Positions 27,090 to 35,989 of a stretch of DNA of 64,000 nt are shown here, piece after piece. This stretch comes from Paraburkholderia sp. SOS3 (lineage in GTDB: Bacteria; Pseudomonadota; Gammaproteobacteria; Burkholderiales; Burkholderiaceae). Made by a program: the position numbers and the translations under genes. Within the stretch, counting starts at the first letter, position 1, and each line of letters begins with the position of its first letter. Below the pieces are notes generated by a model. It was not told the DNA's origin and made no database searches. It saw nothing but the letters and a program-made list of their open reading frames with translations. Location of the stretch: contig NZ_CP018812.1 in assembly GCF_001922345.1 (NCBI RefSeq), forward strand, positions 1,054,001 through 1,118,000, in the 5' to 3' direction.

Positions 27090-29483
27090 TCACTCGCGAC
27101 TCGAGTTCTTGAAAAGTGCCTTACGGATAATGGCGTGCACACCCCAGTTGCCATCCACGACCTGCGTCACACCGAAATCGATCGCGACCGAGATAAGGGA
27201 GATCGCTTCGTCTTCTGAAAGTCCCTTGGTGGTCATCAGAAAGCGCCGCGTCTTGATGAACGCGTCGCGCATCGCAAGATCAAGCGTGGACTTTTCGTAC
27301 ACAGCGCTTTGCGCGCTGGTGCCGAACTCGGCCAGATAGTTTGGATGACTGAAACCGTGAAGAACCCATTCCTCGGCGGTTTCGACTAATGGATATGTAA
27401 GGTCCGAAAACTCCTGTTTGCCAAGCGTCTCTTTCTTGTGAAGCACCAGCTGGAAGTCGCCGGTGAGGGAACACTCGATTGCGGTGCCGCACAATTCCGA
27501 GTCTCCTTGCGATGCATGCGGGTCCCCAATGGAGAGCAGCGCGCCGGCTACCCCTACGGGCAAGAACACGCTTGCACCGCGCGTGACGCGCCAGTTGTCG
27601 AGATTGCCGCCGAACGCGGACGGCGGAATCGAATCGATCAGACCATCCTGTTGCGGAGCGACGGTGACTACGCCAAAGTGTGGACGCACCGGAATCTGGA
27701 CGTCTTTCAGGATGTCGTGGTTCTCGACGACGGTCGAATGATCGACGGGCACGCCGGGATAGTCGATCGTCGGATGCATCACGCCAAAAGGATCGCGCTG
27801 AGGTGTCCAGCGGAAGTTATAGACGGCGCGCGCACAGGCGCGTTCGCCTGCGGTGGCGTCGGTGTCGAGCTCATAGATGGTGACGACCTCGCGCGGTTTC
27901 GGCTCGGTCAACAGTTCGCGATAGTGGAAACCCCACCAGGCAGCGGCATTGCTGCCGAACGCGCGGCCAGCGAACTTGGGATTGGCGCAACGGCGCGGGT
28001 GAATGTCGAGGATGCGGATTTCCAGCACGTCGCCGGGTTCGGCACCGCGCACGGCGATGGGTCCCGTACAGATGTGCACGCCGAAGCCTTCTCCTGCGCC
28101 GCGTCCGTAGATGGACGCGTCCATCGGGCCCGCTCCGCGCCGGTTCACATTCTTGCGGTTGGCGGTCCAGTGGAACACGCTTTCGGCGCCAGGGTCACCC
28201 TGCACCATACGCTCCCAATCGTCAGCCGCGTGCTGCGTGAGCGTTTCGATCGTCACCTTGTCGCCGCTGTCGACTTCGAGCACCGGCTTGAGATCGTGGC
28301 TGAAGTAGCCCCAGTGAATCGTATTGGCCGTTGCGCGCAGAAGATGATGGCGCGGCTTGCCGGACGTGCGCGGCGGTGGGGCGGAGGATGCGTCAGGCGG
28401 CTCAACGAAGCCGGCCCCGGCCATGTCTGCGACTTGATGAACTGCATCCTGCGCGGCGAGTTGCGCGTGCGCGAGCAAGCTCCCGGCGTTGACCGGTAAT
28501 CCGCGCGAAATTCGCTGCACGAGATGGCGCGCCAGTTCAAGCCCTCCTTCGTGCCGGAAAGTGCGCGGCGACGCGCCATATTGTTCACGAAACGCGCGGC
28601 TGAAATACGCGGAATCGTTGAAACCCCAGCGAAAGCAGACGTCGGCAATCGAAACCTTTTCATACAGCGGATTGGCCAGATCCGCGCGGCAGCGCTCCAG
28701 TCTGCGTGAGCGCAGGTAAGTAGAGAAGTTCTGCCCAACCGTCTCAAACAGCTTTTGCAGATAGCGCGGCGAGACGCGTTCTTCTTTTGCTATCGATGCC
28801 AGTCCGAGATCGGGGTTAGCGAGACTGCTCTCGATGGTCCGGCATACGCGCGAAAAGAGCGAGGCCTGAGAGGGCGTGAGGCCACTGAAGCCACTGTTCT
28901 TGTGGTGACCGGCGAGACTCGCGATCAGAAACTCCGCAAGCGCGAGTTCGAGAGGCCGCAAGTCATCGAGTGACAACGTCTCCATGCTTTCAGCGATCGA
29001 GCGCAAAAAGCCCGAGAACACATGACCGATGCCGGCCTCGCCTGGCAAACGGCCTGCATGGAGCGAGAACGGCGTTAGAAGGCGTGCGTTGATGGCAGAG
29101 CGGGGCACGCGAATCGCGAATGCGCGGAAGTCCGAAGTGAAGGACAGATGAGCTTCCTCGCGCGACGACGCATAGACAATATCGCCGATAGCAACTTGCG
29201 TACGCACGCCGTTGGCGACGAGTGTCGCGCCACCGTCCAGATGCAGCACGATGGCGAGTGTGTCGGCGCCGTCGACCTTGAACTCGATGGTTTGCGCAAA
29301 CGCGGCCAGCACGATCAGCTCAAAGTCGTTGTTCGACTTGCGCGAGCTGATGGTTCCATGCAAGTGCTGCGCGCTTGCCTGACGTGCGCCGCAGCGCAGG
29401 CCAACCGCTTCGAGCGCCTCGCTCCATGCTCGCATGCGATCCACTTCGGCGTACGACTCGGTAGTGAAACGCAGTAACTCCAA
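27090..29483 (-). CDS. Fusion of AraC-type transcription regulator and acetamidase/formamidase
   Basis: One uninterrupted 797-residue reading frame. Residues 1-190 resemble the ligand-binding half of AraC regulators of the AraC-binding-like type. Residues 211-311 are a full AraC HTH pair (GLASIAKEERVSPRYLQKLFE and VSIADVCFRWGFNDSAYFSRAF). A 60-residue linker follows, and residues about 378-797 are a complete FmdA/AmdA acetamidase/formamidase with GDVLEIRILDIHP, PHFGVVTVAP and GDPHASQGDSELCG. The enzyme half would hydrolyse formamide or a related amide to acid plus ammonia. The start is probably TTG at 29483 with GGGAG six bases upstream. The fusion suggests a regulator that senses through, or is linked to, its own enzyme; a frameshift artefact is unlikely because the frame is continuous. 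Confidence 0.92.
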   Translation of the reverse strand: MELLRFTTESYAEVDRMRAWSEALEAVGLRCGARQASAQHLHGTISSRKSNNDFELIVLAAFAQTIEFKVDGADTLAIVLHLDGGATLVANGVRTQVAIGDIVYASSREEAHLSFTSDFRAFAIRVPRSAINARLLTPFSLHAGRLPGEAGIGHVFSGFLRSIAESMETLSLDDLRPLELALAEFLIASLAGHHKNSGFSGLTPSQASLFSRVCRTIESSLANPDLGLASIAKEERVSPRYLQKLFETVGQNFSTYLRSRRLERCRADLANPLYEKVSIADVCFRWGFNDSAYFSRAFREQYGASPRTFRHEGGLELARHLVQRISRGLPVNAGSLLAHAQLAAQDAVHQVADMAGAGFVEPPDASSAPPPRTSGKPRHHLLRATANTIHWGYFSHDLKPVLEVDSGDKVTIETLTQHAADDWERMVQGDPGAESVFHWTANRKNVNRRGAGPMDASIYGRGAGEGFGVHICTGPIAVRGAEPGDVLEIRILDIHPRRCANPKFAGRAFGSNAAAWWGFHYRELLTEPKPREVVTIYELDTDATAGERACARAVYNFRWTPQRDPFGVMHPTIDYPGVPVDHSTVVENHDILKDVQIPVRPHFGVVTVAPQQDGLIDSIPPSAFGGNLDNWRVTRGASVFLPVGVAGALLSIGDPHASQGDSELCGTAIECSLTGDFQLVLHKKETLGKQEFSDLTYPLVETAEEWVLHGFSHPNYLAEFGTSAQSAVYEKSTLDLAMRDAFIKTRRFLMTTKGLSEDEAISLISVAIDFGVTQVVDGNWGVHAIIRKALFKNSSRE

Positions 29484-29793
29484 CGTGGGCTCCCTGACCC
29501 TGACGAACGTCAGCCGAACGACTGAAAAGCAATGTCCGCGCCATCGAGGAACACGTCATGGTCGCCGCCTCGTGTCCGACAGGACAGGGCGACCCGTTGC
29601 CGCGCGGCACCTGCTCGTGCGTAAACGCACTGCGGCAGTGCACGGCGCGCACGCTTTATGCACGATGCGTTTTCTTCGGAGGAGATATGTTTCGTGGGCA
29701 TATTGCAGTGAGTGCGTTGACAGTGCGGGTCGCAACGCAACCTGCGCTATCATGCAGCCCGCCACGCGACGTCGGTCCACACGCTAAAACAAC
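29484..29793. other. Divergent intergenic region between the AraC-formamidase and TauE genes
   Basis: 310 bp with no credible gene. It must hold two divergent promoters. I could not pick out a convincing -35/-10 pair or operator by eye; short open frames here have no ribosome binding site. Confidence 0.5.
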
Positions 29794-30588
29794 ATGTTCG
29801 ACTTCCATCTCTCAGGGGGCCTGCTCTACCCCCATCTGCAGGCATTCGATACGCTCGCGCTGATCGGTATTGCGCTCGCGCTGGTACTGGGCGGCATGGT
29901 CAAAGGCATCACGGGGATCGGTGTGCCGCTTGTCGCAATGCCGATCCTCGTGCATTTTCTGCCGGTTCAGCAGGCCGTGCTGCTGCTGTCGATGCCGATC
30001 ATTCTCGGCAATATTCCACAGGCGCTCGAAGGCGGCGAATTGCTGCAGACGGTCCGGAAAATTTCGGCGCCGCTGATTGGCACAGTGATCGGCAATGTGG
30101 CCGGTGTGTCGTTACTGATCCGGCTCGAGCCGCATGACGCGCTGGCGATGTCCGGGGCGACGCTGATTGTCGCGGCGGGCCTGATGCTCGCTGCACCGAA
30201 ACTCAAACTCGCGCCGCCGCTGGTCAAACCGGTGGGATTCGCGCTGGGCTTTGGCGCCGCGCTGATGGAAAGCATCGCGTCGGTGCCTGGCCCGCTGCTC
30301 GCGATGTATCTGATTGCCACGGGAGCGACTGGCCGTGCGTTCACGAAACAGATCGCGATCATCCTCGTCGTATCGATCGTCACGTTGGTCACCACTTTTA
30401 GCAGCGGCGCACGCGCGAACGGTTTCGATCTGCTGATTTCCGCAGCCGCAAGTGTCCCCGCGATCGCGGGCATGCTGGTGATCCGGCCGTTGCGCGACCG
30501 GCTGCATCCGCTCGCATTTCGCGCGGTGGTGCTCGTGTGTGTACTTGCGGCAGCCGTGCAGATGATTGTGAAGTCGGGCGTGCTGTAA
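29794..30588 (+). CDS. TauE/SafE-family membrane transporter
   Basis: A 264-residue integral membrane protein of the sulfite exporter TauE/SafE (anion permease) family, with about eight predicted spans. The family signature appears twice: GGMVKGITGIGVPLVAMPIL near the N-terminus and GFALGFGAALMESIASVPGPLLAMYL in the middle. Members carry sulfonates, sulfite or small organic anions. It stands divergent to the AraC-formamidase gene and may handle a product of that cluster, which is only inference from position. Confidence 0.88.
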   Translation: MFDFHLSGGLLYPHLQAFDTLALIGIALALVLGGMVKGITGIGVPLVAMPILVHFLPVQQAVLLLSMPIILGNIPQALEGGELLQTVRKISAPLIGTVIGNVAGVSLLIRLEPHDALAMSGATLIVAAGLMLAAPKLKLAPPLVKPVGFALGFGAALMESIASVPGPLLAMYLIATGATGRAFTKQIAIILVVSIVTLVTTFSSGARANGFDLLISAAASVPAIAGMLVIRPLRDRLHPLAFRAVVLVCVLAAAVQMIVKSGVL

Positions 30589-30739
30589 AGCATCCGTCGC
30601 GCGCGGTGGAGAGGCGGTCACGGCCACCCGTATCGCATTGACGGCACGCCCTTCAGGTCGCTGTCGGAGATCTGGTTCACGACCCCGTCGCGGACGTTGG
30701 GCGAGGCAGACGGGGCAGGTTTGCTCACTGTGCATCAGG

Positions 30740-31441
30740 TCAAGTTCGCTTTGCTTCAGCATCCGGTGCCGTGCGGAAAAAACCGCGCACCGCGGCAAGA
30801 TAGGTATCGAGCGACGGTCCCAGATGCTTCCGACATAGCTCGACGAGCGCTTCGCGCTCGCCGTTCCTGATGGCGACGACCATCGCAGCATGCTCGTCAC
30901 GTGCGAGCGACAGGTGCGTATCGCTAGCCGAGGTGTAGAAACGTGCGCCGTGCACTTTCTGCGCTGAGTTGCGGATCATCTCGGCGAGATAGGGATTCCC
31001 GCAGGCCGAGAACAGATGGTTGTGGAACTCCATGTTTGCGTGGAACGCAGCGCGGTAGTCTTTCGCGTCAACGGCGCGCGCATGCGCCTGCTGGATTCTC
31101 GCCAGTTCTTCGACGAAACCGGTCGTGCCCGGCAGCGGAATCTGCTCGGCAGCCAGGACCTCGAGTACCTCGCGCACCGAGTAAATCTGCTGCACCTCGA
31201 TCGGACTTAGCACGCGTACCGACGCGCCTTTATTTGGCACGTGCTCGACCAACCCCATTCGCTCGAGTTCGAAAATCGCCTCGCGCACGACGTGCTTCTT
31301 GCAGTCGAATTCCGCCGCCAGCTTGTCCTCGACGATCCGTTCGCGCGGCAATAACCACCCGAGGACGATCTGCTCCTCGAGTGCCTCGACGATCTGCCTG
31401 ACTTGATGTGTCGAGTGTTTGCGCGTGCCTGTGTCGGTCAT
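30740..31441 (-). CDS. GntR/FadR-family regulator of the adjacent sugar cluster
   Basis: A 233-residue regulator with one winged helix (residues about 10-75, including VVREAIFELERMGLVEHVPNKG) and an FCD effector domain (about 80-215; HANMEFHNHLFSACGN gives the usual His-rich metal site). It is divergent from the SDR/ABC/dehydratase operon. Its promoter is overlapped by an inverted repeat at 31529-31552, fitting control of both directions. The ATG at 31441 was preferred to a TTG 22 codons earlier, which would lie at the -10 box. Confidence 0.88.
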   Translation of the reverse strand: MTDTGTRKHSTHQVRQIVEALEEQIVLGWLLPRERIVEDKLAAEFDCKKHVVREAIFELERMGLVEHVPNKGASVRVLSPIEVQQIYSVREVLEVLAAEQIPLPGTTGFVEELARIQQAHARAVDAKDYRAAFHANMEFHNHLFSACGNPYLAEMIRNSAQKVHGARFYTSASDTHLSLARDEHAAMVVAIRNGEREALVELCRKHLGPSLDTYLAAVRGFFRTAPDAEAKRT

Positions 31442-31506
31442 GAATGTCTTGTGAGAGCGATGAAATGCGCCGATTTTAGTCGGCCCCTTGTCGTCCTGCC
31501 AGTCCA

Positions 31507-31534
31507 ATCATATCGTCAAAAAAATCATTGACAA
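31507..31534 (-). promoter_or_regulatory. Promoter of the GntR gene at 30740-31441
   Basis: On the minus strand TTGTCA (31534-31529) and TATGAT (31512-31507) are separated by 16 bp. The start of transcription would be near 31500, giving a 60-nt leader. The -35 box lies inside the inverted repeat at 31529-31552, so binding there would repress this promoter. Confidence 0.55.
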
Positions 31535-31552
31535 TCCGTTTGATGATCGTCA
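31529..31552. promoter_or_regulatory. Inverted repeat, likely GntR operator
   Basis: TGACAATC (31529-31536), an 8-bp spacer, then GATCGTCA (31545-31552). Seven of eight positions are complementary between the arms. It covers the -35 box of the gntR promoter and lies 62 bp before the first gene of the sugar operon. Assignment to the GntR protein is inference from position. Confidence 0.5.
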
Positions 31553-31613
31553 CAGTGCGTACCCATCAGACATATCAAGAAGCTACAAACAGCTAAATCT
31601 GGAGGAGAGCAGC

Positions 31614-32372
31614 GTGAAGAAGAGGCTCCAAGGCAAGCGGATCGTCATCACCGGAGCGGTCGACAATATCGGCAAGGCGGCGGTCGCCGCGTTCGTCGAG
31701 GAAGGCGCGAAAGTGGTGATCGGCGACATCGACGCCGCGCGCGGCGAGAAAGTCGCTGCGGAATTCGGCCCGAACGTCAGATTTATCCGGGTCGATGTCA
31801 CCGACGACGCCAGCGTCAGACAACTGATCGACGACGGAGCTCACTGGCTGGGCGGGCTGGACGTGCTCGCACAGAACGCAGGCGCGATGACCTCCGGCGC
31901 GATCACCGAGCTCGATCCGTCGACCTTCGACAGGCTCTTCGCCGTCAACGTGCGCGGCCTTTTCCTCGGGGCCAAGTACGCCGTGCCGCATCTGCGGCGT
32001 GCGGGCGGCGGCTCGATCATCAACACCGCTTCGCTCGCCGGCAAGCGCGGCCAGCCCGGTCTGACGGTCTATTCGGCATCGAAGGGCGCGGTCATTGCAT
32101 TCGGCACGACGCTCGCGCTCGAACTCGCGCAAGACCGCATCCGCGTAAATACGATCTGCCCGGGCTGGATCGATACGACGTTCAACGATCCGATTGTCGG
32201 CTACATGGGCGGCCGCGGCGTGCAGGACGAAAAAGTCGCTGCGGCAGTTCCGCTTGGCCGTCAGGGACTGCCGTCGGAGGTCGCGCCGCTCTTCGTGTTC
32301 CTCGCGTCGGATGAATCGTCGTACGTCAATGCACAGGCGCTGCTTGTCGACGGCGGCACTTTCAACGCCTGA
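31614..32372 (+). CDS. SDR-family dehydrogenase, probably sugar or sugar-alcohol 1-dehydrogenase
   Basis: A 252-residue short-chain dehydrogenase. The cofactor motif is TGAVDNIGKAA, the acidic residue GDID after strand 2 favours NAD, and the catalytic pair is in YSASKGA. I chose the GTG at 31614 because GGAGGAG lies just upstream. It is the first gene of a likely operon with a ribose-type importer, a lactonase-like amidohydrolase and a sugar-acid dehydratase. Its probable job is oxidation of an aldose to its lactone. The exact sugar cannot be told. Confidence 0.85.
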   Translation: MKKRLQGKRIVITGAVDNIGKAAVAAFVEEGAKVVIGDIDAARGEKVAAEFGPNVRFIRVDVTDDASVRQLIDDGAHWLGGLDVLAQNAGAMTSGAITELDPSTFDRLFAVNVRGLFLGAKYAVPHLRRAGGGSIINTASLAGKRGQPGLTVYSASKGAVIAFGTTLALELAQDRIRVNTICPGWIDTTFNDPIVGYMGGRGVQDEKVAAAVPLGRQGLPSEVAPLFVFLASDESSYVNAQALLVDGGTFNA

Positions 32373-32463
32373 ATCTGCTTCTTCGCCCCCGAACGCGGCT
32401 GCTGCCGCGCTCACTCCAATAATCACATCGACCAATCCTCATCAGAGGAATCAGGAGACATTC

Positions 32464-33420
32464 ATGGTTCGCAATCTGTCGCTCGTCGCGCTGTCAGCGG
32501 TGCTGTGCGCGGCGTCGATCACGCACGCGTCGGCCGCCGAAAAAAAGCAGTTGTATTTCGTCGCCAACGGCCCGGTCGATTTCTGGAAACTCGCCGAAGC
32601 CGGCATGAAGAAGGCGCAAGCCGAACTGCCGGGCTATACGATGGAAATGAAGTATCCGGAACAGGCGTCGGCGGCAGTGCAGAACCGGCTGCTCGACGAT
32701 CTCGTTGCGAACGGCGCTTCGGGCATCATCCTCAGCGCAGTCGACCCGAAAACCCAGACGACCGAACTCGACAAGGTCGCGGGCCAAAGCCTGCTCGTCA
32801 CCACCGACAGCGATGCGCCCGACAGCAAGCGCGCGTTCTATCTCGGCTCGAGCAACCTGCAGGCAGGCCACCAGGCCGCGGACATCCTGAAGAAGGCGAT
32901 GCCCAAAGGCGGCGTCTGCGTCGCATTCGCCGCCACGCCCGGATCGGACAACGCGGTGCAGCGTCTGCAGGGCATGCGCGAAGGCCTGCAAGGCACGAAC
33001 ATCAAGATCGACAGCATTCGCTCGGACGAGATGGATCAGGCGCGCGCGCAGCGCAACGTCGCCGACATTCTCGCCGCGCGCAGCGACGTGAATTGCATGA
33101 TCGGCGTGTTCGCGTACAACACGCCGCAGATCTATCTCGCGCTTCAGCAGGCCGGCAAGGTGGGCAAGGTGACGGTGGTCGGCTTCGACAACGATCAGGG
33201 CACGCTTGTCGGGATCAAGGCGGGCGCGGTCGCGGGCACAGTCGTGCAGCAGCCGTTCCAGTGGGGCTATCTCGGCATGAAGTACATGGCCAGGTACCTG
33301 CAAGGCGACAAGTCGTTCATCCCCGCGAATCACGAGATCATCGTGCCGACGCAGATCATCGACAAGTCGAACGTCGACGGATTCATGGCGCAGGTCAAGA
33401 CCTGGCTCGGCAAGAAGTGA
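32464..33420 (+). CDS. Sugar ABC transporter substrate-binding protein (RbsB type)
   Basis: A 318-residue periplasmic binding protein of the LacI-like sugar-binding family (ribose/galactose group). Signal peptide MVRNLSLVALSAVLCAASI..ASA; mature part begins EKKQLYFVANGPVDFWKLAEAG. The typical sub-domain contacts NGASGIILSAVDP and VVGFDNDQGTLVGIKAG are visible. It is followed after 31 bp by the ATPase and then the permease, giving a complete importer. Confidence 0.93.
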   Translation: MVRNLSLVALSAVLCAASITHASAAEKKQLYFVANGPVDFWKLAEAGMKKAQAELPGYTMEMKYPEQASAAVQNRLLDDLVANGASGIILSAVDPKTQTTELDKVAGQSLLVTTDSDAPDSKRAFYLGSSNLQAGHQAADILKKAMPKGGVCVAFAATPGSDNAVQRLQGMREGLQGTNIKIDSIRSDEMDQARAQRNVADILAARSDVNCMIGVFAYNTPQIYLALQQAGKVGKVTVVGFDNDQGTLVGIKAGAVAGTVVQQPFQWGYLGMKYMARYLQGDKSFIPANHEIIVPTQIIDKSNVDGFMAQVKTWLGKK

Positions 33421-33451
33421 CACTGGGCACCGCTGACTCCCGGAGCCGCAT

Positions 33452-34957
33452 ATGAATGCCCCGCTGCTTTCGCTCTCGAGCATCACGAAGGACTATGGCT
33501 CGGTACGCGCGCTGAAAGGCGTGTCGTTTTCCATCGACGCGGGCGAAGTGGTCGGGCTGATCGGCGAGAACGGTGCGGGCAAATCGACGCTCATGAAAGT
33601 ACTTGGCGGTGTGATCGAGCCGACCTCGGGTTCGATCGCGATCGAGGGGCGCGAGCACGGTGCGCTTACCGTTCAGCAGTCGCTCGGCGCCGGTATCGCG
33701 TTCGTGCATCAGGAACTGAACCTGTTCGAGAACCTCGATGTCGCCGCAAACGTCTTCATCGGCCGCGAGCCGCGTCGTGGCGGACTGCTGAAGCTGGTCG
33801 ACAACCGCGCGCTGCACGCGCGCGTGAAGCCGCTGCTGCAGCGGCTCGGCTGCGATTTTCACGCGGACACGCCGGTCGCGGAACTGTCGATAGCGCAATG
33901 CCAGATGCTCGAAATCGTGAAGGCGCTGTCGCTCGACGCAAAGCTCATCATCATGGACGAGCCCACTTCGAGCCTGACGACCGCCGAGACGAACCGTCTG
34001 CTAGGCGTTGTAGACGGTCTGAAGCAGAGCGGTGTGGCGATCATCTTTATTACGCATCGGCTAAGCGAGATCGAGCGTTGCGCGGACCGTGTGATCGGTT
34101 TGCGCGATGGCTCGATGGTCGGCTCGCTCACGCGCGAGGAGATCGGCCGTGACGCGATGATCAGGCTGATGATCGGCCGCAGCCTGAAAACGCTCTATGA
34201 ACCGCCGGCGTCGCCGCCGGGCCAAGCCGTACTGGAGCTCGACGGATTTGCCACGCAAACGTGGCGAGCGAGCGAGGTGACGCTTGGACTGCGCGGTGGC
34301 GAGATCCTCGGCATGGCGGGGTTGATTGGCGCGGGCCGTACGGAACTCGCACGCGCGATCTTCGGAATCGACAAGCCGGAGCGCGGCTCGATGCGACTGG
34401 ACGGCGAGCCGCTCGCGATCGGCGCGCCGCGCGACGCAATCGTGCGCGGCATCTTTCTCGTACCGGAAGATCGCAAGCGATCGGGGCTGGTGCTCGACGA
34501 TTCGATCGCGCAAAACGTATCGCTTGCGAGCCTCGATGCGGTGTCGCGAGGCGGATTGATCGACGTGAAGGCCGAGCGGCGCCTTGCCGAGGAGCAACGG
34601 CGCGCGCTGCGCATCAAGACGCCTGACGTCGATACGCCGGCCGCGTCGCTGTCGGGCGGCAATCAGCAGAAAGTGGTGCTGGCCAAGTGGCTGTGCATGC
34701 GCCCGCGTGTCGTGATCTTCGACGAACCGACCCGCGGCGTCGACGCCGGCGCGAAAAGCGAAATCTATGCGCTGATGCGCGAGCTCGCCGACCGCGGCGT
34801 TGCGATCCTGATGATTTCGAGCGACATGGAAGAAGTCATCGGCGTCAGCGACCGGGTCGCGGTCATGCACGAAGGCGCGATCAGGGGCATTCTCGATCGC
34901 GACCAGTTGAGCGAGGCGAACATCATGCATCTCGCGATCGGCAACGTTCTACATTGA
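33452..34957 (+). CDS. Sugar ABC transporter ATPase (RbsA type, two ATPase domains)
   Basis: A 501-residue protein with two fused nucleotide-binding domains. The first has Walker A GENGAGKST, a degenerate signature (ELSIAQCQ) and Walker B LIIMDEPTSSL. The second has an altered Walker A region (GLIGAGRTE), signature LSGGNQQK and Walker B VVIFDEPTRGVD. This asymmetry is normal for the RbsA/MglA family. It energises uptake with the adjacent binding protein and permease. Confidence 0.95.
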   Translation: MNAPLLSLSSITKDYGSVRALKGVSFSIDAGEVVGLIGENGAGKSTLMKVLGGVIEPTSGSIAIEGREHGALTVQQSLGAGIAFVHQELNLFENLDVAANVFIGREPRRGGLLKLVDNRALHARVKPLLQRLGCDFHADTPVAELSIAQCQMLEIVKALSLDAKLIIMDEPTSSLTTAETNRLLGVVDGLKQSGVAIIFITHRLSEIERCADRVIGLRDGSMVGSLTREEIGRDAMIRLMIGRSLKTLYEPPASPPGQAVLELDGFATQTWRASEVTLGLRGGEILGMAGLIGAGRTELARAIFGIDKPERGSMRLDGEPLAIGAPRDAIVRGIFLVPEDRKRSGLVLDDSIAQNVSLASLDAVSRGGLIDVKAERRLAEEQRRALRIKTPDVDTPAASLSGGNQQKVVLAKWLCMRPRVVIFDEPTRGVDAGAKSEIYALMRELADRGVAILMISSDMEEVIGVSDRVAVMHEGAIRGILDRDQLSEANIMHLAIGNVLH

Positions 34958-34975
34958 AGCGAAAGGCGCACCGTT

Positions 34976-35965
34976 ATGCTGAAAAAAGATCTGGGCCTGC
35001 TCGTGGTGATCCTCATAGTGGGCGCCGTGGTCGCCGCGATCAATCCGCGTTTCATTTCACCCGCGAACCTGTCGAACACGGCAAATCTGATCGGGCTGTT
35101 CGGTCTGTTCTCGATCGGCGAGGGGTTTGTCATCATTACCGGCGGTATCGACCTGTCGATCGGCGCGGTCTTCGCGCTGCTCGGGGTAATCTACATCACA
35201 CTGCTTTCGTCGGTCGGCATGAACTGGCTTGCAGCAACCGGTCTCATGCTGGCGGCAGGCGTCGCGATGGGACTCGTGCACGGCCTGCTCGTTACACGCC
35301 TCAAAATGCAGCCGTTCGTCGTTACCTTGTGCGGACTGCTCATCTATCGCGGCGTCGCGCGCTACTACACCGACGACGGCAACGCGGGATTCGACTTCGG
35401 GCAGACCTTCCCGACGCTCGAGTGGCTCACCACCGGCCACGTCGCGGGCGTGCCGAACAGTTTCATCGCGTTCGTGATAGTCGCGATCGTGATGGGCGTC
35501 GTGCTGCACAAGTCCGTGTTCGGACGACATCTTTTCGCGGTCGGCAAGAACGAGGAAGCGGCGCGCTATTCCGGCATCAACACCCGTTTCGTGATCATAT
35601 CCGCGTACGTGATCTGTTCGGTGCTCGCGGCTATCTCGTCGGTGTATTTCGCGATGTACACGCGTTCGGTCGCGCCTGCTTCGCACGGAACGTTCTATGA
35701 GCTGTACGGTATCGCGGCCGCGGTGCTCGGCGGCTGCTCGCTGCGCGGCGGCGAAGGATCGGTATTCGGCATTGCGTTGGGTGCCGTGTTGCTGCAAGTG
35801 CTGCAAAACCTCGTCAATCTGCTCGGCATTCCGTCATCGCTCAACTTCGCGGTGATGGGTACCGTGATCGTGATCGGCGTGCTGTTCGACGGACAGTTGC
35901 AGGCGCTGCGCAAACGTCGCGCGGCGAGCATCGCTCACGCACAGCGCGTCGTCGCAACGAAATAG
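34976..35965 (+). CDS. Sugar ABC transporter permease (RbsC type)
   Basis: A 329-residue inner-membrane protein with about 9-10 spans of the ribose-type permease family. Typical motifs are GEGFVIITGGIDLSIGAVFAL, PFVVTLCGLLIYRG and the cytoplasmic coupling loop GRHLFAVGKNEEAARYSGI. It lies 18 bp after the ATPase gene and completes the importer. Its C-terminus is basic and cytoplasmic. Confidence 0.95.
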   Translation: MLKKDLGLLVVILIVGAVVAAINPRFISPANLSNTANLIGLFGLFSIGEGFVIITGGIDLSIGAVFALLGVIYITLLSSVGMNWLAATGLMLAAGVAMGLVHGLLVTRLKMQPFVVTLCGLLIYRGVARYYTDDGNAGFDFGQTFPTLEWLTTGHVAGVPNSFIAFVIVAIVMGVVLHKSVFGRHLFAVGKNEEAARYSGINTRFVIISAYVICSVLAAISSVYFAMYTRSVAPASHGTFYELYGIAAAVLGGCSLRGGEGSVFGIALGAVLLQVLQNLVNLLGIPSSLNFAVMGTVIVIGVLFDGQLQALRKRRAASIAHAQRVVATK

Positions 35966-35989
35966 CGGACCATTGCCGCGAGAGCCATC

